Assembly (NCBI GenBank): GCA_039208045.1
Contig: JBCCRH010000017.1
Coordinates: 1-29,619 of the forward strand
Length of the DNA: 29,619 bases
Direction of reading: 5' to 3'
DNA from: JBCCRH01 sp039208045
Lineage (GTDB): Bacteria; Bacteroidota; Bacteroidia; Chitinophagales; Saprospiraceae
A model generated the notes under the pieces. That model saw only the letters and a list, made by a program, of their open reading frames with translations, was not told the origin of the DNA and made no database searches. The position numbers and the translations under genes were made by a program. Shown here piece after piece: positions 16,017-24,298 of the stretch. The stretch's first letter is position 1. Every line of letters begins with the position of its first letter.

Positions 16017-17568
16017 ATAGGTATTTTGCAACAGCACGAGCTACATTTTGGCCATCCATAGCAGCAGAAATAATACCCCCTGCATAGCCAGCGCCTTCCC
16101 CGCAGGGAAATAAACCTTCTGCATCAGCGTGCATATAAGTAGTGCGATCTCTCGGTACTCGAATCGGCGAACTCGTTCTACTCTCCGTGCCAATTACATT
16201 TGCCTCATTGGTATAATAGCCTTTCATCTTACGCCCAAAGGTCTGAATACCTTTGCGCAATTTGCGGTAAATAAAATCAGGCAGTAGCTCGTGCATCGGC
16301 GCCTCCCAAAGGCCTGGTATATAGGAAGTTGTCGGCAAGTCACTAGACACTTTTCCTTTCACAAAATCTAATAAGCGCTGAGCAGGTGCTTTTTGTGAGC
16401 CATCCCCAGCTTGAAACATGCGCTGTTCCACTGCCCGCTGAAATTCGAGCGTAGCAAACGGCCCATGCTTTTTGAACGGCCCCAAATCATCTAGCTCCAC
16501 CGCCACTACCGTACCAGAATTGGCGTAAGCCGAATCTCGCCGCGACATCGACATACCATTTACTACCAGTTCCCCCGGTGCCGTTGCAGCCGGTACTACT
16601 AATCCTCCTGGGCACATACAAAACGAAAATACTCCCCGATCGCCCACCTGACACGCTAAACGATAACTAGAAGCCGGCAGGTGCTCCTCGCGCGGAGATT
16701 GCCGATATTGAATCTGATCGATTAGCGCTTGCGGATGTTCTACTCGTACCCCTAGTGCAAAAGGTTTCGCCTCGATGTAGATGCCTTTACGATGCAGGAG
16801 CTCGTATATATCTCTAGCCGAATGGCCTGTTGCTAATACTACCGCTTTCGCTAAATGTTCTGTTGCATCATTCACGCGCACCCCTTTCATTTGACCTTCT
16901 TCCACTATCAAATCTGTCACCAAACTATCGAAGTGTATCTCCCCTCCAAAATTTAAGATGGTCTCCCGAATGTTCGCTACAATCTTAGGAAGCTTATTGG
17001 AGCCAATATGTGGGTGTGCATCTATCAGAATATCGGACTTAGCCCCATGCTCCACCAAGAGTCGCAAGGCTTTGTAAATATTACCTCGTTTCAACGAGCG
17101 CGTGTATAATTTACCATCAGAATAGGTACCTGCTCCACCCTCCCCAAAGCAGTAATTAGAATGCGGATTGACTTCCCCAAATTGCTGGATGGCTCTAAGA
17201 TCACGCCGCCGCGCGCGCACGTCTTTTCCCCGATCAAATAAAATAGGCTTAAACCCAAGCTCAATAAGCTCTAGAGCTGCAAAATACCCCGCTGGGCCCG
17301 CCCCTACGATAATCACTGGCGCTGCCGCTTCCACCGATTGAAATTGGTCGAGTAGAACGGGTTCAGCTTGAATATCCTGGTCTACATACACCTCCACTCG
17401 TAGCCGCATATATGGCTGTTTGCCCCTGGCATCAATCGAGCGGCGCACGACTTGTGTAGCACTAATCTTTTTTAATGGAAGCTGACACTTCTGTGCAGCA
17501 GCTCGCTCAATCACAGCCTCATCCGCCGCTTCTGCTGGTGAAAGTTTTAATTCAACTTCTTTAATCAT
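16012..17568 (-). CDS. FAD-dependent dehydrogenase, COG2509 type
   Basis: A 518-aa flavoprotein. Residues 1-70 form a small N-terminal domain resembling that of 'uncharacterised FAD-dependent dehydrogenases' (VVRRSIDARGKQPYMRLRVEV). The Rossmann FAD site is VIIVGAGPAGYFAALEL (GAGPAG 89-94), followed by DRG at the end of beta-2. Further family marks are NSNYCFGEGGAGTYSDGKLYTR-like text at about 135-155 (here PHSNYCFGEGGAGTYSDGKL) and a C-terminal GEGAGYAGGIISAAMDG segment. The family's electron donor and substrate are not established. Its ATG overlaps the stop of the upstream gene (ATGA), so the two are translationally coupled. Confidence 0.88.
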   Translation of the reverse strand: MIKEVELKLSPAEAADEAVIERAAAQKCQLPLKKISATQVVRRSIDARGKQPYMRLRVEVYVDQDIQAEPVLLDQFQSVEAAAPVIIVGAGPAGYFAALELIELGFKPILFDRGKDVRARRRDLRAIQQFGEVNPHSNYCFGEGGAGTYSDGKLYTRSLKRGNIYKALRLLVEHGAKSDILIDAHPHIGSNKLPKIVANIRETILNFGGEIHFDSLVTDLIVEEGQMKGVRVNDATEHLAKAVVLATGHSARDIYELLHRKGIYIEAKPFALGVRVEHPQALIDQIQYRQSPREEHLPASSYRLACQVGDRGVFSFCMCPGGLVVPAATAPGELVVNGMSMSRRDSAYANSGTVVAVELDDLGPFKKHGPFATLEFQRAVEQRMFQAGDGSQKAPAQRLLDFVKGKVSSDLPTTSYIPGLWEAPMHELLPDFIYRKLRKGIQTFGRKMKGYYTNEANVIGTESRTSSPIRVPRDRTTYMHADAEGLFPCGEGAGYAGGIISAAMDGQNVARAVAKYLY

Positions 17569-18074
17569 TCTATCTTCTTTTGTAAAGTAGTATCAACTGG
17601 CAATTCTTCGGGAGGTAGTGGCTCGGCAGAAGATGTTTGTTTTTCCTCTTCTTCCTCTTCTGGCGCTTCCCAGCTATGATCCCCCACTTGGTTAAAGGTA
17701 TCTGGTAAAAATACACGCACTTTTACTTCCTCTCGACTCTCTCCTTTTGAAGTACGCACTATTTTACGCTCCTTTTTTACCGAAAACAGATGCAGGCCGG
17801 TCTCATCAATCGTATCTGCATCAATCTTGTAGCGTTCATTCTCAATCAAATACTCTAGGATACCGCTAGAGGCATCGTATAGCTTTATAGTTGTTTCCAC
17901 TAATACAGCATCACCAGCCCACGGTTCTACCTCATATGTCCCCAAAAAATCAACTGACAGCATCTTCAGACTATCTAATTGAAAACTATTATGTAGCACT
18001 TTCACATGCTGCCCCCAAACGGTAGTGGTGAAGCCAAGTAATAGGCCCACTAACAAAAAGTTATTCCATCTCAT
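17565..18074 (-). CDS. Exported hypothetical protein, paralogue of the upstream gene
   Basis: A 169-aa protein starting MRWNNFLLVG at 18074, with a signal peptide ending TVWGQ, a beta-rich domain, and an acidic, proline-rich tail (EEEEEEKQ, EPLPPEELP). The open frame continues upstream to 18170, but that extension crosses the terminator hairpin at 18130-18164 and would bury the signal peptide, so the later ATG is preferred. Residues about 25-130 align with the neighbouring 146-aa protein: SFQLDSLKMLSVDFLGTYEV / AFNLQGHDLIQIELDGPVEV, then IKL...LL, RY, FHIF/HLFS and V..FLP / VIYAPE. Function unknown; the fold is reminiscent of DUF2807-like envelope proteins. Coupled to the FAD dehydrogenase. 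Confidence 0.75.
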   Translation of the reverse strand: MRWNNFLLVGLLLGFTTTVWGQHVKVLHNSFQLDSLKMLSVDFLGTYEVEPWAGDAVLVETTIKLYDASSGILEYLIENERYKIDADTIDETGLHLFSVKKERKIVRTSKGESREEVKVRVFLPDTFNQVGDHSWEAPEEEEEEKQTSSAEPLPPEELPVDTTLQKKIE

Positions 18075-18129
18075 AGGTTCTAAGAAAATTTGGAATGCAA
18101 AAATACAATGATCTTTGCTCAAAAAAATA

Positions 18130-18164
18130 AAAAAGACGTCATTCACTAAGAATAACGTCTTTTT
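18130..18164. terminator. Rho-independent-type terminator, likely bidirectional
   Basis: AAAAAGACGT pairs with ACGTCTTTTT over 10 bp, with an inner ATT/AAT, giving A/T tracts on both sides. It lies between the two paralogous exported-protein genes, after the 146-aa gene on the minus strand. Confidence 0.75.
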
Positions 18165-18184
18165 AAGCATTTTTTGTTTACCGA

Positions 18185-18236
18185 GGGTCGAGCGAAGTCG
18201 AGACCCGAACGTGAGGCCCGAGCGAAGTCGAGGGCC
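18185..18236. repeat. Two REP-like units sharing CGAGCGAAGTCGAG
   Basis: 18185-18206 (GGGT-CGAGCGAAGTCGAG-ACCC) and 18215-18236 (GGCC-CGAGCGAAGTCGAG-GGCC) share a 14-bp core but have different, compensating flanking stems (GGGTC/GACCC and GGCCC/GGGCC). Preserved pairing with changed bases suggests the hairpin is what is selected or copied. GAGCGAAGTCGA-type elements are widespread in bacterial intergenic DNA. Confidence 0.7.
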
Positions 18237-18241
18237 GAGAT

Positions 18242-18682
18242 TTACAACGAACTATCTACCTCCACTACCTGTGTAGAAGCAGTATTCGGCAATTTCACCT
18301 GCACGCCTTCAGGCGCATAAATCACATAGGTAAGTGATTCGTTGATGACTTTGCCACCGATCTTTACCTCTCGCTTCATATTGGGAGCGAAGATATGGAA
18401 GCCTTGCTCACCAATACCCGACTTAAGGTTGTAGCGTCCGATTTGGACGAGTGATTTCAGTAAGTTTTCAGAGCCATTTTCGAGCTTAATGACCATTTGA
18501 ACGCGTAGGATATTTTGCTTCCAAGTACGTACTTCAACCGGACCATCCAATTCGATTTGAATGAGGTCGTGACCTTGAAGGTTGAAGGCTTTTACAAGTG
18601 TTTTTTCCGCTTGTTGTGCAACAAGTGTAGTAGTTACTAAAAAAGTAAGGGCGAAGATGGTAGCGAATTTGATAATTTTCAT
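18242..18682 (-). CDS. Exported hypothetical protein
   Basis: A 146-aa protein with signal peptide MKIIKFATIFALTFLVTT... cleaved near VAQQ, followed by one beta-rich domain (LIQIELDGPVEVRTW, VIKLENGSENLL, KVINESLTYVIYAPEGVQVKLPN). The 'virtually all beta, IYAPEGVQVKLP' ending resembles head-domain/DUF2807-like proteins of Bacteroidota, but I cannot name a family with confidence. It is paralogous to the protein encoded downstream (17565-18074), pointing to tandem duplication. It is followed by two REP-like units and a terminator, so it is probably a separate transcript. Confidence 0.75.
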   Translation of the reverse strand: MKIIKFATIFALTFLVTTTLVAQQAEKTLVKAFNLQGHDLIQIELDGPVEVRTWKQNILRVQMVIKLENGSENLLKSLVQIGRYNLKSGIGEQGFHIFAPNMKREVKIGGKVINESLTYVIYAPEGVQVKLPNTASTQVVEVDSSL

Positions 18683-18756
18683 GTGCCTTCTTTTGTCTTG
18701 ATTTTGAATAAATTACAAAATTCCCGCCAAAAAATCAAGGCCTTTCCGAAACAATA

Positions 18757-19584
18757 TTAGGCAGCTGTAGTATGAATAGCCGCCTGAATTTGTAAGAGCC
18801 GTTCTAAGATTGGCTCCAACTTTTCCAAAGGCAGCATATTTGCTGCATCTGATTTTGCTTCAGAAGGTCGCGGATGGGTCTCCATAAAGATACCATCCAC
18901 TCCTACCGCAATCCCGGCTCGTGCAATGGTCTCGATAAGCGCTGGACGCCCACCGGTAACACCGCTCGACTGGTTGGGTTGCTGTAAGGAATGAGTGCAG
19001 TCGAGTACTACTTTTGCACCAAACGATTGCATGACGGGGATACCCCGAAAATCAACGACTAAATCTTGATAGCCGAAAGTCGTTCCGCGCTCCGTTAGCC
19101 ACACCTGCTCATTACCCGATTCCTGAATCTTCACCTGTGCGTGCCGCATCGACTCCGCACTCATGAATTGCCCTTTTTTAACATTTACTACTTTCCCCGT
19201 TTTAGCAGCAGCCACTAATAAATTAGTTTGGCGACACAAAAACGCAGGAATTTGTAGCACATCAACATATTGTGCAGCCATCGCTGCTTCTTCTTCTGTA
19301 TGTATATCTGTAGTAGTTGGCACCCCAAAGTGCTCTCCTACTTCTCTGAGTATTTTTAGCGCCTTTTCATCTCCTATCCCTGTAAACGAGTCCAAACGGC
19401 TGCGGTTCGCTTTGCGATAAGAACCCTTAAAAATGTAAGGAATCTGAAGTCGATCACAAATCGTACTAACCGCTTCCGCAATCTCAAAAGCAACGTCTCG
19501 CCCCTCAATAGCACATGGCCCTGCAATCAAAAAGAAATGATCGCTGTCGGTGTATTTCAACTTTGGTAGCTGTGAAAGGTTCAT
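18757..19584 (-). CDS. kdsA: 3-deoxy-8-phosphooctulonate synthase (Kdo-8-P synthase), class II metal-dependent
   Basis: A 275-aa cytoplasmic enzyme that condenses phosphoenolpyruvate and arabinose-5-phosphate to Kdo-8-phosphate, the precursor of the inner-core sugar of lipopolysaccharide. Signature segments: LIAGPCAIEGRD, YIFKGSYRKANRSR, GVPTTTDIHTEEEA, VNVKKGQFMSAESM, TERGTTFGYQDLVVD, LDCTHSLQQPN, GIFMETHPRPSEAKSD. Cys24, His198, Glu235 and Asp246 correspond to the metal ligands of Aquifex aeolicus KdsA (C11, H185, E222, D233) with a constant offset of 13, so this is the metal-dependent class rather than the Asn-containing E. coli class. Monocistronic or start of a transcript; a TACTTTTG -7-like element lies at 19637-19630. 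Full length for the family. Confidence 0.96.
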   Translation of the reverse strand: MNLSQLPKLKYTDSDHFFLIAGPCAIEGRDVAFEIAEAVSTICDRLQIPYIFKGSYRKANRSRLDSFTGIGDEKALKILREVGEHFGVPTTTDIHTEEEAAMAAQYVDVLQIPAFLCRQTNLLVAAAKTGKVVNVKKGQFMSAESMRHAQVKIQESGNEQVWLTERGTTFGYQDLVVDFRGIPVMQSFGAKVVLDCTHSLQQPNQSSGVTGGRPALIETIARAGIAVGVDGIFMETHPRPSEAKSDAANMLPLEKLEPILERLLQIQAAIHTTAA

Positions 19585-19740
19585 AGCATAATACCTTTAA
19601 AATAGTTACTCTAAAAACGTTCAAGGCTGCAAAAGTAACATAAGAGCCATACAAAAAGGTATTTTGTTTGGTCGAAAAAATGCCTCTAATCTAAAACTTA
19701 GTTACACCTTTGATTATTACTTTCCTTAAAGGTTTAATTC

Positions 19741-20967
19741 ATGCGAATATTGCTGTTTATTTTATTCTTCCTTGTCATCGATTGGTATTCCTTTCAGGCT
19801 ATCCGAACCCTCACTCAGAGCTGGAATACTACGCTGAAAACCGTGATCTACACCCTATTTTGGGTGATCCCCATTTTTAGCATCGCTTTCTTAGTGGCAG
19901 TCACACAGAGCGATACAACGACCTGGAACAAATATTGGTTCACCTTTGGGCGTACCTTTATCTTCATAGCTTATCTCTCCAAAATGCTCATCGCCCCCTT
20001 CCTCTTGATCGATGATGTGCGGCGGCTAGTCTTATACATTATGTCTAAAGCTAGCGAAGGCACCGCTTTCAATGCAAGTCGCTCCCGCTTTTTATCGCAA
20101 GCAGGCCTACTCATAGGAAGTATTCCTTTTTTGTCGCTCACCTATGGCATCATCAGAAACCCCTACCGCTATAAATTATTCCACTCTGAAGTTCCTATAA
20201 AAGGCCTCCCTGCTGAATTGGAAGGCTTACGGATTGTACAGATTTCTGATATCCACTCTGGTAGTTTTACACTAAAAGAACCTGTCAAAAATGCCATCGA
20301 TTTAATTAACGCGCAACAGCCCGACCTCGTCTTTTTTACAGGCGATATGGTCAATACTGTTGCCGATGAGATGGATGACTATAAAGATGTCTTCAATAAA
20401 ATAGAGGCTAAGTATGGGGTGTACTCCGTATTGGGTAATCACGACTATGGCGACTACTACCGATGGCCTAATCAAGAAGCTAAAAAAGCCAACCTCGATA
20501 AGTTGTTCCAAACCCACAAAGACCTAGGCTGGAACCTGCTGCTCAATGCACATGAGTTGCTAGACATCAACGACCAAAAAGTAGCAGTTATTGGTGTAGA
20601 GAATTACTCGGCTCATCCCCGCTTCCCCAAGTACGGCGATTTGGCGAAAGCCTACAACGGCACGGAAGCAGCTCAGCTAAAACTACTGCTTAGCCACGAC
20701 CCTAGCCACTGGAAGGATCAAGTGACTACCGATTATAAAGACATTGACATTACCTTTTCGGGCCATACCCATGGGATGCAATTTGGTATAGAAATACCTG
20801 GTTGGTTTAAGTGGAGCCCCATTAAGTATGTGTACAAGCAATGGGCAGGCCTCTATCAGCAAGAAGGGCAATATTTGTATGTCAATCGGGGCCTTGGGTT
20901 CCTAGGTTATCCCGGGCGAGTTGGTATTTTACCGGAGGTTACTTTTTTAGAACTTAAAAGTGCTTAG
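19741..20967 (+). CDS. Membrane-anchored calcineurin-like metallophosphoesterase
   Basis: A 408-aa protein. The first about 145 residues hold four hydrophobic segments (about 2-20, 36-54, 70-90, 118-138). A metallophosphoesterase domain then carries the dinuclear metal motifs: D170-x-H172 (SDIH), GD202 (FTGDMV), GNHD (N233-H234-D235) and GHTH (H342, H344). This matches the YkuE/YpbG-like group that may hydrolyse lipid- or nucleotide-linked phosphates at the membrane; the substrate here is unknown. Possible cell-envelope role is inferred from the membrane anchor only. Starts at ATG 19741 directly after an AT-rich intergenic region. Confidence 0.88.
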   Translation: MRILLFILFFLVIDWYSFQAIRTLTQSWNTTLKTVIYTLFWVIPIFSIAFLVAVTQSDTTTWNKYWFTFGRTFIFIAYLSKMLIAPFLLIDDVRRLVLYIMSKASEGTAFNASRSRFLSQAGLLIGSIPFLSLTYGIIRNPYRYKLFHSEVPIKGLPAELEGLRIVQISDIHSGSFTLKEPVKNAIDLINAQQPDLVFFTGDMVNTVADEMDDYKDVFNKIEAKYGVYSVLGNHDYGDYYRWPNQEAKKANLDKLFQTHKDLGWNLLLNAHELLDINDQKVAVIGVENYSAHPRFPKYGDLAKAYNGTEAAQLKLLLSHDPSHWKDQVTTDYKDIDITFSGHTHGMQFGIEIPGWFKWSPIKYVYKQWAGLYQQEGQYLYVNRGLGFLGYPGRVGILPEVTFLELKSA

Positions 20968-21113
20968 AAAAGTGACTTTGATACTTTTAAGAAGTCTTAA
21001 GATTAAGTTAACAAAACCTAGATGCCTTTAGCTTTCTAGTACACTAAACACATTTAACGTACATTTGAACTGCGACTAGGTCTATGACTTAGTTAGCTTT
21101 AAACAACGCCGCC

Positions 21114-21923
21114 ATGCCACCAAATAACTTTCAGTTGTTAGCAGCAGACGAAGAACGGCACCTTTCGGATCACGCAATTCGGCAATTGCAACAGTCAGAA
21201 AGCAACTTAACGAGGAGACTACAATTATTCCGAATGTTAGGTGCCACTATTGATCTGTACAGCACGCGCTTTTCAGCGTCGCTGACTTCTCTGATGGAGT
21301 CGGTACCTACCTGTGTAGAAGCATCAGGAAAGGGAATGGGGTATGTATTCAACGAAATGACGGTTGATTCTTCGTCTCCGGTATATCCTTGGTCTTACAT
21401 TGCCTTACAACTAGAGGAACAGGAAGACGAACAAACACTCATCGAACAGATCGGCGCTTCTATTGAAGATATATTGATTCAATTAGAACTCCCTATCAGC
21501 GCTTATTTTCTCGTTAGCGTCAATTTGAAAAAAGCTAGAGCTATTCTGCGCCTAGAAGAAAATAAAGCAGTGTTTATTTTGGATGCTTTTAGAAAAGGGG
21601 TTGTCATTACACCACAAGTGGCATCCATAGGCTGGTACGACTACGAGGGCGGTGCTTTCCGCTTCCCAATGGAGGATTCTCTAACGTCACTCACCCGCTC
21701 TATCAAAGTGCTTATTGCTAATAATAAGGTGGGCAAAGCCATTGACCAGGCCTTAGTTTACTTCAAAGGGAAGCACGACGCACTCTACCAGCATTTTTTG
21801 GCCCAGAAGATAGAATTAGCAGTAGTCCAACAATCAGGCATGCCTTCCGCCCAAATCGAAGTGGGCATGCTGAAGGTAGAACGTAATATCCGACACTTGC
21901 TAGATCGTATGACCTTATCATAG
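21114..21923 (+). CDS. Hypothetical protein, 269 aa
   Basis: Not recognised. It is probably cytoplasmic: no signal peptide or membrane segment. The N-terminus is helical and charged (EERHLSDHAIRQLQQSESNLTRRLQLFRML as the region 13-42, shown to mark position in general terms), a central segment looks alpha/beta (VYPWSYIALQLEEQEDE, ILIQLELPISAYFLVSVNLKKARAILRL), and the C-terminus is again helical. It stands alone between a metallophosphoesterase gene and a convergent lipoprotein gene. Codon use looks like its neighbours and the frame is long and intact, so it is very likely a real gene. Confidence 0.7.
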   Translation: MPPNNFQLLAADEERHLSDHAIRQLQQSESNLTRRLQLFRMLGATIDLYSTRFSASLTSLMESVPTCVEASGKGMGYVFNEMTVDSSSPVYPWSYIALQLEEQEDEQTLIEQIGASIEDILIQLELPISAYFLVSVNLKKARAILRLEENKAVFILDAFRKGVVITPQVASIGWYDYEGGAFRFPMEDSLTSLTRSIKVLIANNKVGKAIDQALVYFKGKHDALYQHFLAQKIELAVVQQSGMPSAQIEVGMLKVERNIRHLLDRMTLS

Positions 21924-21948
21924 TAGTTTTATAAACCTAGCCCGCGCC

Positions 21949-21969
21949 GTTCGGATTTGCAATCCGAAC
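21949..21969. repeat. Hairpin copy of the CGGATTTGCAATCCG repeat
   Basis: GTTCGGATT-TGC-AATCCGAAC, a perfect 9-bp stem with a 3-nt loop, preceded by GCCCGCGCC as in the copy at 25185-25213. It lies in the 56-bp gap between two convergent genes and may act as a shared transcript end, although there is no T tract. Confidence 0.7.
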
Positions 21970-21979
21970 TGTACGAATC

Positions 21980-22468
21980 CTATTTCTGTGGTTTCACTGC
22001 TTCATACATACGCTCCACCTCCTCTAATCCAAAAGTACCAATGAGCCCAGTCTGAAAGGTGTACTCCATATCTCCTTTGACCATCGCATAGCGGAATCCG
22101 TAATTAAGATGAGTGGAATCGATTTGGGTTTCATAGATGAAGCCCGCCTCTTCTTCTTTCATAATTTTAGAGAAGTAGCGATTGGCTTTTACCTCAGCCA
22201 ATTTGTCGGACTTCAATTTTGCAATATCGTTGGTCTCCGCAGCACCAGCGTACAATTGGATGTAATAATCATCTCCCTGCTGAATCGTCACATCTTTCAA
22301 TATACCGAGATCGGTTAGCTTTACTTCTGCACTATCGGGTGCCATGATCGTAATGGGCACCCCTGCCTTTTCCAGCAAATTCAAGGGCTTCCAGGCCTCC
22401 TCGGCAGGCTCTTGATTACAGGAAAATAGGGCGCAGGACAAGAGTGCTAGTGCAATAATTTTTTTCAT
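21980..22468 (-). CDS. Hypothetical lipoprotein, 162 aa
   Basis: The start at 22468 gives MKKIIALALLSCALFSCNQEP, a lipoprotein signal peptide with lipobox LFSC (Cys17; Cys12 in LLSC is an alternative). The frame extends 18 codons further upstream, but those would hide the signal peptide. The mature part is a single small domain (VPITIMAPDSAEVKLTDLG, DDYYIQLYAG, GFRYAMVKGDMEYTFQTG) without a recognised family. Likely attached to the inner or outer membrane. It is convergent with the 269-aa gene and divergent from recN. Confidence 0.75.
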   Translation of the reverse strand: MKKIIALALLSCALFSCNQEPAEEAWKPLNLLEKAGVPITIMAPDSAEVKLTDLGILKDVTIQQGDDYYIQLYAGAAETNDIAKLKSDKLAEVKANRYFSKIMKEEEAGFIYETQIDSTHLNYGFRYAMVKGDMEYTFQTGLIGTFGLEEVERMYEAVKPQK

Positions 22469-22569
22469 TGTATTGTATTTTGAATCGTGTTTTAGAAATA
22501 TCCGGCCGCTAAAATAAGGCATTCCCTAAAATCCACTCGGTAAAGCGGCGCAAGTATTTCAGAAACCGT

Positions 22570-22577
22570 TAACTTTG
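22570..22577 (+). promoter_or_regulatory. -7 promoter element of recN
   Basis: TAACTTTG matches TAnnTTTG exactly and lies 25 bp before the recN ATG; no convincing -33 TTG is seen at the expected distance. Confidence 0.4.
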
Positions 22578-22602
22578 CGGGCATCAAAAATTAAAGACGC
22601 GA

Positions 22603-24267
22603 ATGATTAAGAGTCTTTATATCAAGAATTACGCCATTATTGATAAGCTCACGATCCAGTTTTCGGACGGGCTCACCATTATTACGGGGGAAACCGGTGC
22701 AGGAAAGTCCATCCTCTTGGGTGCGCTGGGCCTTATTATGGGCAAGCGTGCCGATACCAAGGTGCTCTACCATACCGATCAGAAGTGTGTGATCGAAGCT
22801 ACTTTTGAGGTGGGACGCTACAAGCTGCGGGGCTTTTTTGATGAAATGGAACTCGATTATGATTCGGAAGTAGTCATTCGCCGAGAAATAACACCATCCG
22901 GAAAGTCTAGAGCCTTTGTCAATGATACCCCCGTCAATCTAAAGGTGCTACAGCGCCTGAGCAGTGCGCTTATCGATCTACATCAGCAATTTGATACGCT
23001 TGATATACATAATGTTTCTTTCCAGCTTCGCATGATCGATGCGCTGGCTGATAATCAGGCGCTCCTGTCTAAATACCAAACTATTTATCGTTCTTATGCT
23101 GCTGATAAGCGGCAGCTTCAGCAACTCGTTGATCGCAACACCAGCGCCACTAAAGAAATGGAGTTCCTGCAATTTCAACTGCAAGAGTTTAATGAAGCGG
23201 AGCTCATCGAAGGCGAGCAGCAGCAGCTAGAAGTAGAACTCCACCGCTTGACGAATGCAGAGGATATCAAGCGGACTACTGCTGGGGCGTTTCAGCAACT
23301 AAGCGAAGCAGAGCAGTCGATTATTGGTCAATTAGAGGAAGTGGGGCTGGCGCTGGGACAAGTAAATGCAGTAGATGCAAAGTTGCAACAGCTAGTAGAA
23401 CGCTACAATGGCTTGGTGCTAGAGCTACAAGATTTAAGTGGCGAGCTGGAACAAGTAGCAGAAGATACAGAGTATGATGAGGAGCGCATCCTAGAGATTC
23501 AACAGCGACTCGACCTAATTTACCGCCTACAGAACAAGCATAATGTGCCCTCTTTAGAAGAACTACTGGCCATCCAAAATGACTTAGAGCAACAGCTAGC
23601 TGCCTTCACCGATCTGGGAGCTAATATCGAGCGTTTGGAAGAGCGTATTCGCGAAAATGAGGCAAGACTGCAAGCCCTCGCCTTAGATTTGCGCGCCAAG
23701 CGCAAAAGTGTCGTACCCAAATTTGAGAAACGCATCCATAAGCTCTTAGGCCGACTCTCTATGGAGCATGCACGCTTACAAATCGAATTTGCAGCGCTAG
23801 AAGAATTGGGACCCACTGGACTGGATGAGGTAAATTACCTCTTTGCGGCCAACAAAGGTGGGCGCTTACAGCTCATTAAGGATGTCGCCTCGGGGGGCGA
23901 AATCTCGCGTTTGACCCTAGTCACTAAATCACTGGTAGCCAGTGCCATCCCCCTGCCCACGCTCATTTTTGATGAAATCGACACGGGTATTTCTGGCGAT
24001 GTGGCACTCAAGATGGGGCAAATTTTACGACAGCTATCCGATGGGCACCAGGTGGTCTCCATTACGCACTCGCCACAAGTGGCTTCCAAGGCCGACCGAC
24101 ACTACTTTGTGTATAAGAAAATAAAAGAAGAGCGTACCGTCACCAATATCAAAGTCCTAGATGCCCGCGAGCGGGTGGAAGCTATTGCGGTGATGCTCAG
24201 TCAAAATCCACCTAGTCCTTCCGCTTTAGAAAATGCGAGGGAATTATTAGGTTTGGCAATAAATTAA
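22603..24267 (+). CDS. recN: DNA repair protein RecN
   Basis: A 554-aa SMC-like ATPase acting in double-strand break repair. Walker A is TGETGAGKS (28-36) right after the N-terminal beta strands (LYIKNYAIIDKLTIQF). The typical RecN segment FVNDTPVNLKVLQRLSSALIDLHQQFD follows (positions about 104-130; Q-loop DLHQQFD). A long coiled-coil (about 155-370) follows, then signature SGGEISRL and Walker B PTLIFDEIDTGISGDVA, ending with SITHSPQVASKADRHY. Length is normal for RecN. fabI follows after 31 bp, possibly co-transcribed. Confidence 0.95.
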   Translation: MIKSLYIKNYAIIDKLTIQFSDGLTIITGETGAGKSILLGALGLIMGKRADTKVLYHTDQKCVIEATFEVGRYKLRGFFDEMELDYDSEVVIRREITPSGKSRAFVNDTPVNLKVLQRLSSALIDLHQQFDTLDIHNVSFQLRMIDALADNQALLSKYQTIYRSYAADKRQLQQLVDRNTSATKEMEFLQFQLQEFNEAELIEGEQQQLEVELHRLTNAEDIKRTTAGAFQQLSEAEQSIIGQLEEVGLALGQVNAVDAKLQQLVERYNGLVLELQDLSGELEQVAEDTEYDEERILEIQQRLDLIYRLQNKHNVPSLEELLAIQNDLEQQLAAFTDLGANIERLEERIRENEARLQALALDLRAKRKSVVPKFEKRIHKLLGRLSMEHARLQIEFAALEELGPTGLDEVNYLFAANKGGRLQLIKDVASGGEISRLTLVTKSLVASAIPLPTLIFDEIDTGISGDVALKMGQILRQLSDGHQVVSITHSPQVASKADRHYFVYKKIKEERTVTNIKVLDARERVEAIAVMLSQNPPSPSALENARELLGLAIN

Positions 24268-24298
24268 CCTTTGCTTTACAGCTAAAACAGAAACAACT

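Noticed and set aside
18075..18170. 32-codon N-terminal extension of the 169-aa exported protein
   Set aside because: It crosses a terminator hairpin and would place the signal peptide inside the protein.
22469..22522. 18-codon extension of the lipoprotein gene
   Set aside because: It would bury the lipoprotein signal peptide that begins MKKIIALALL.
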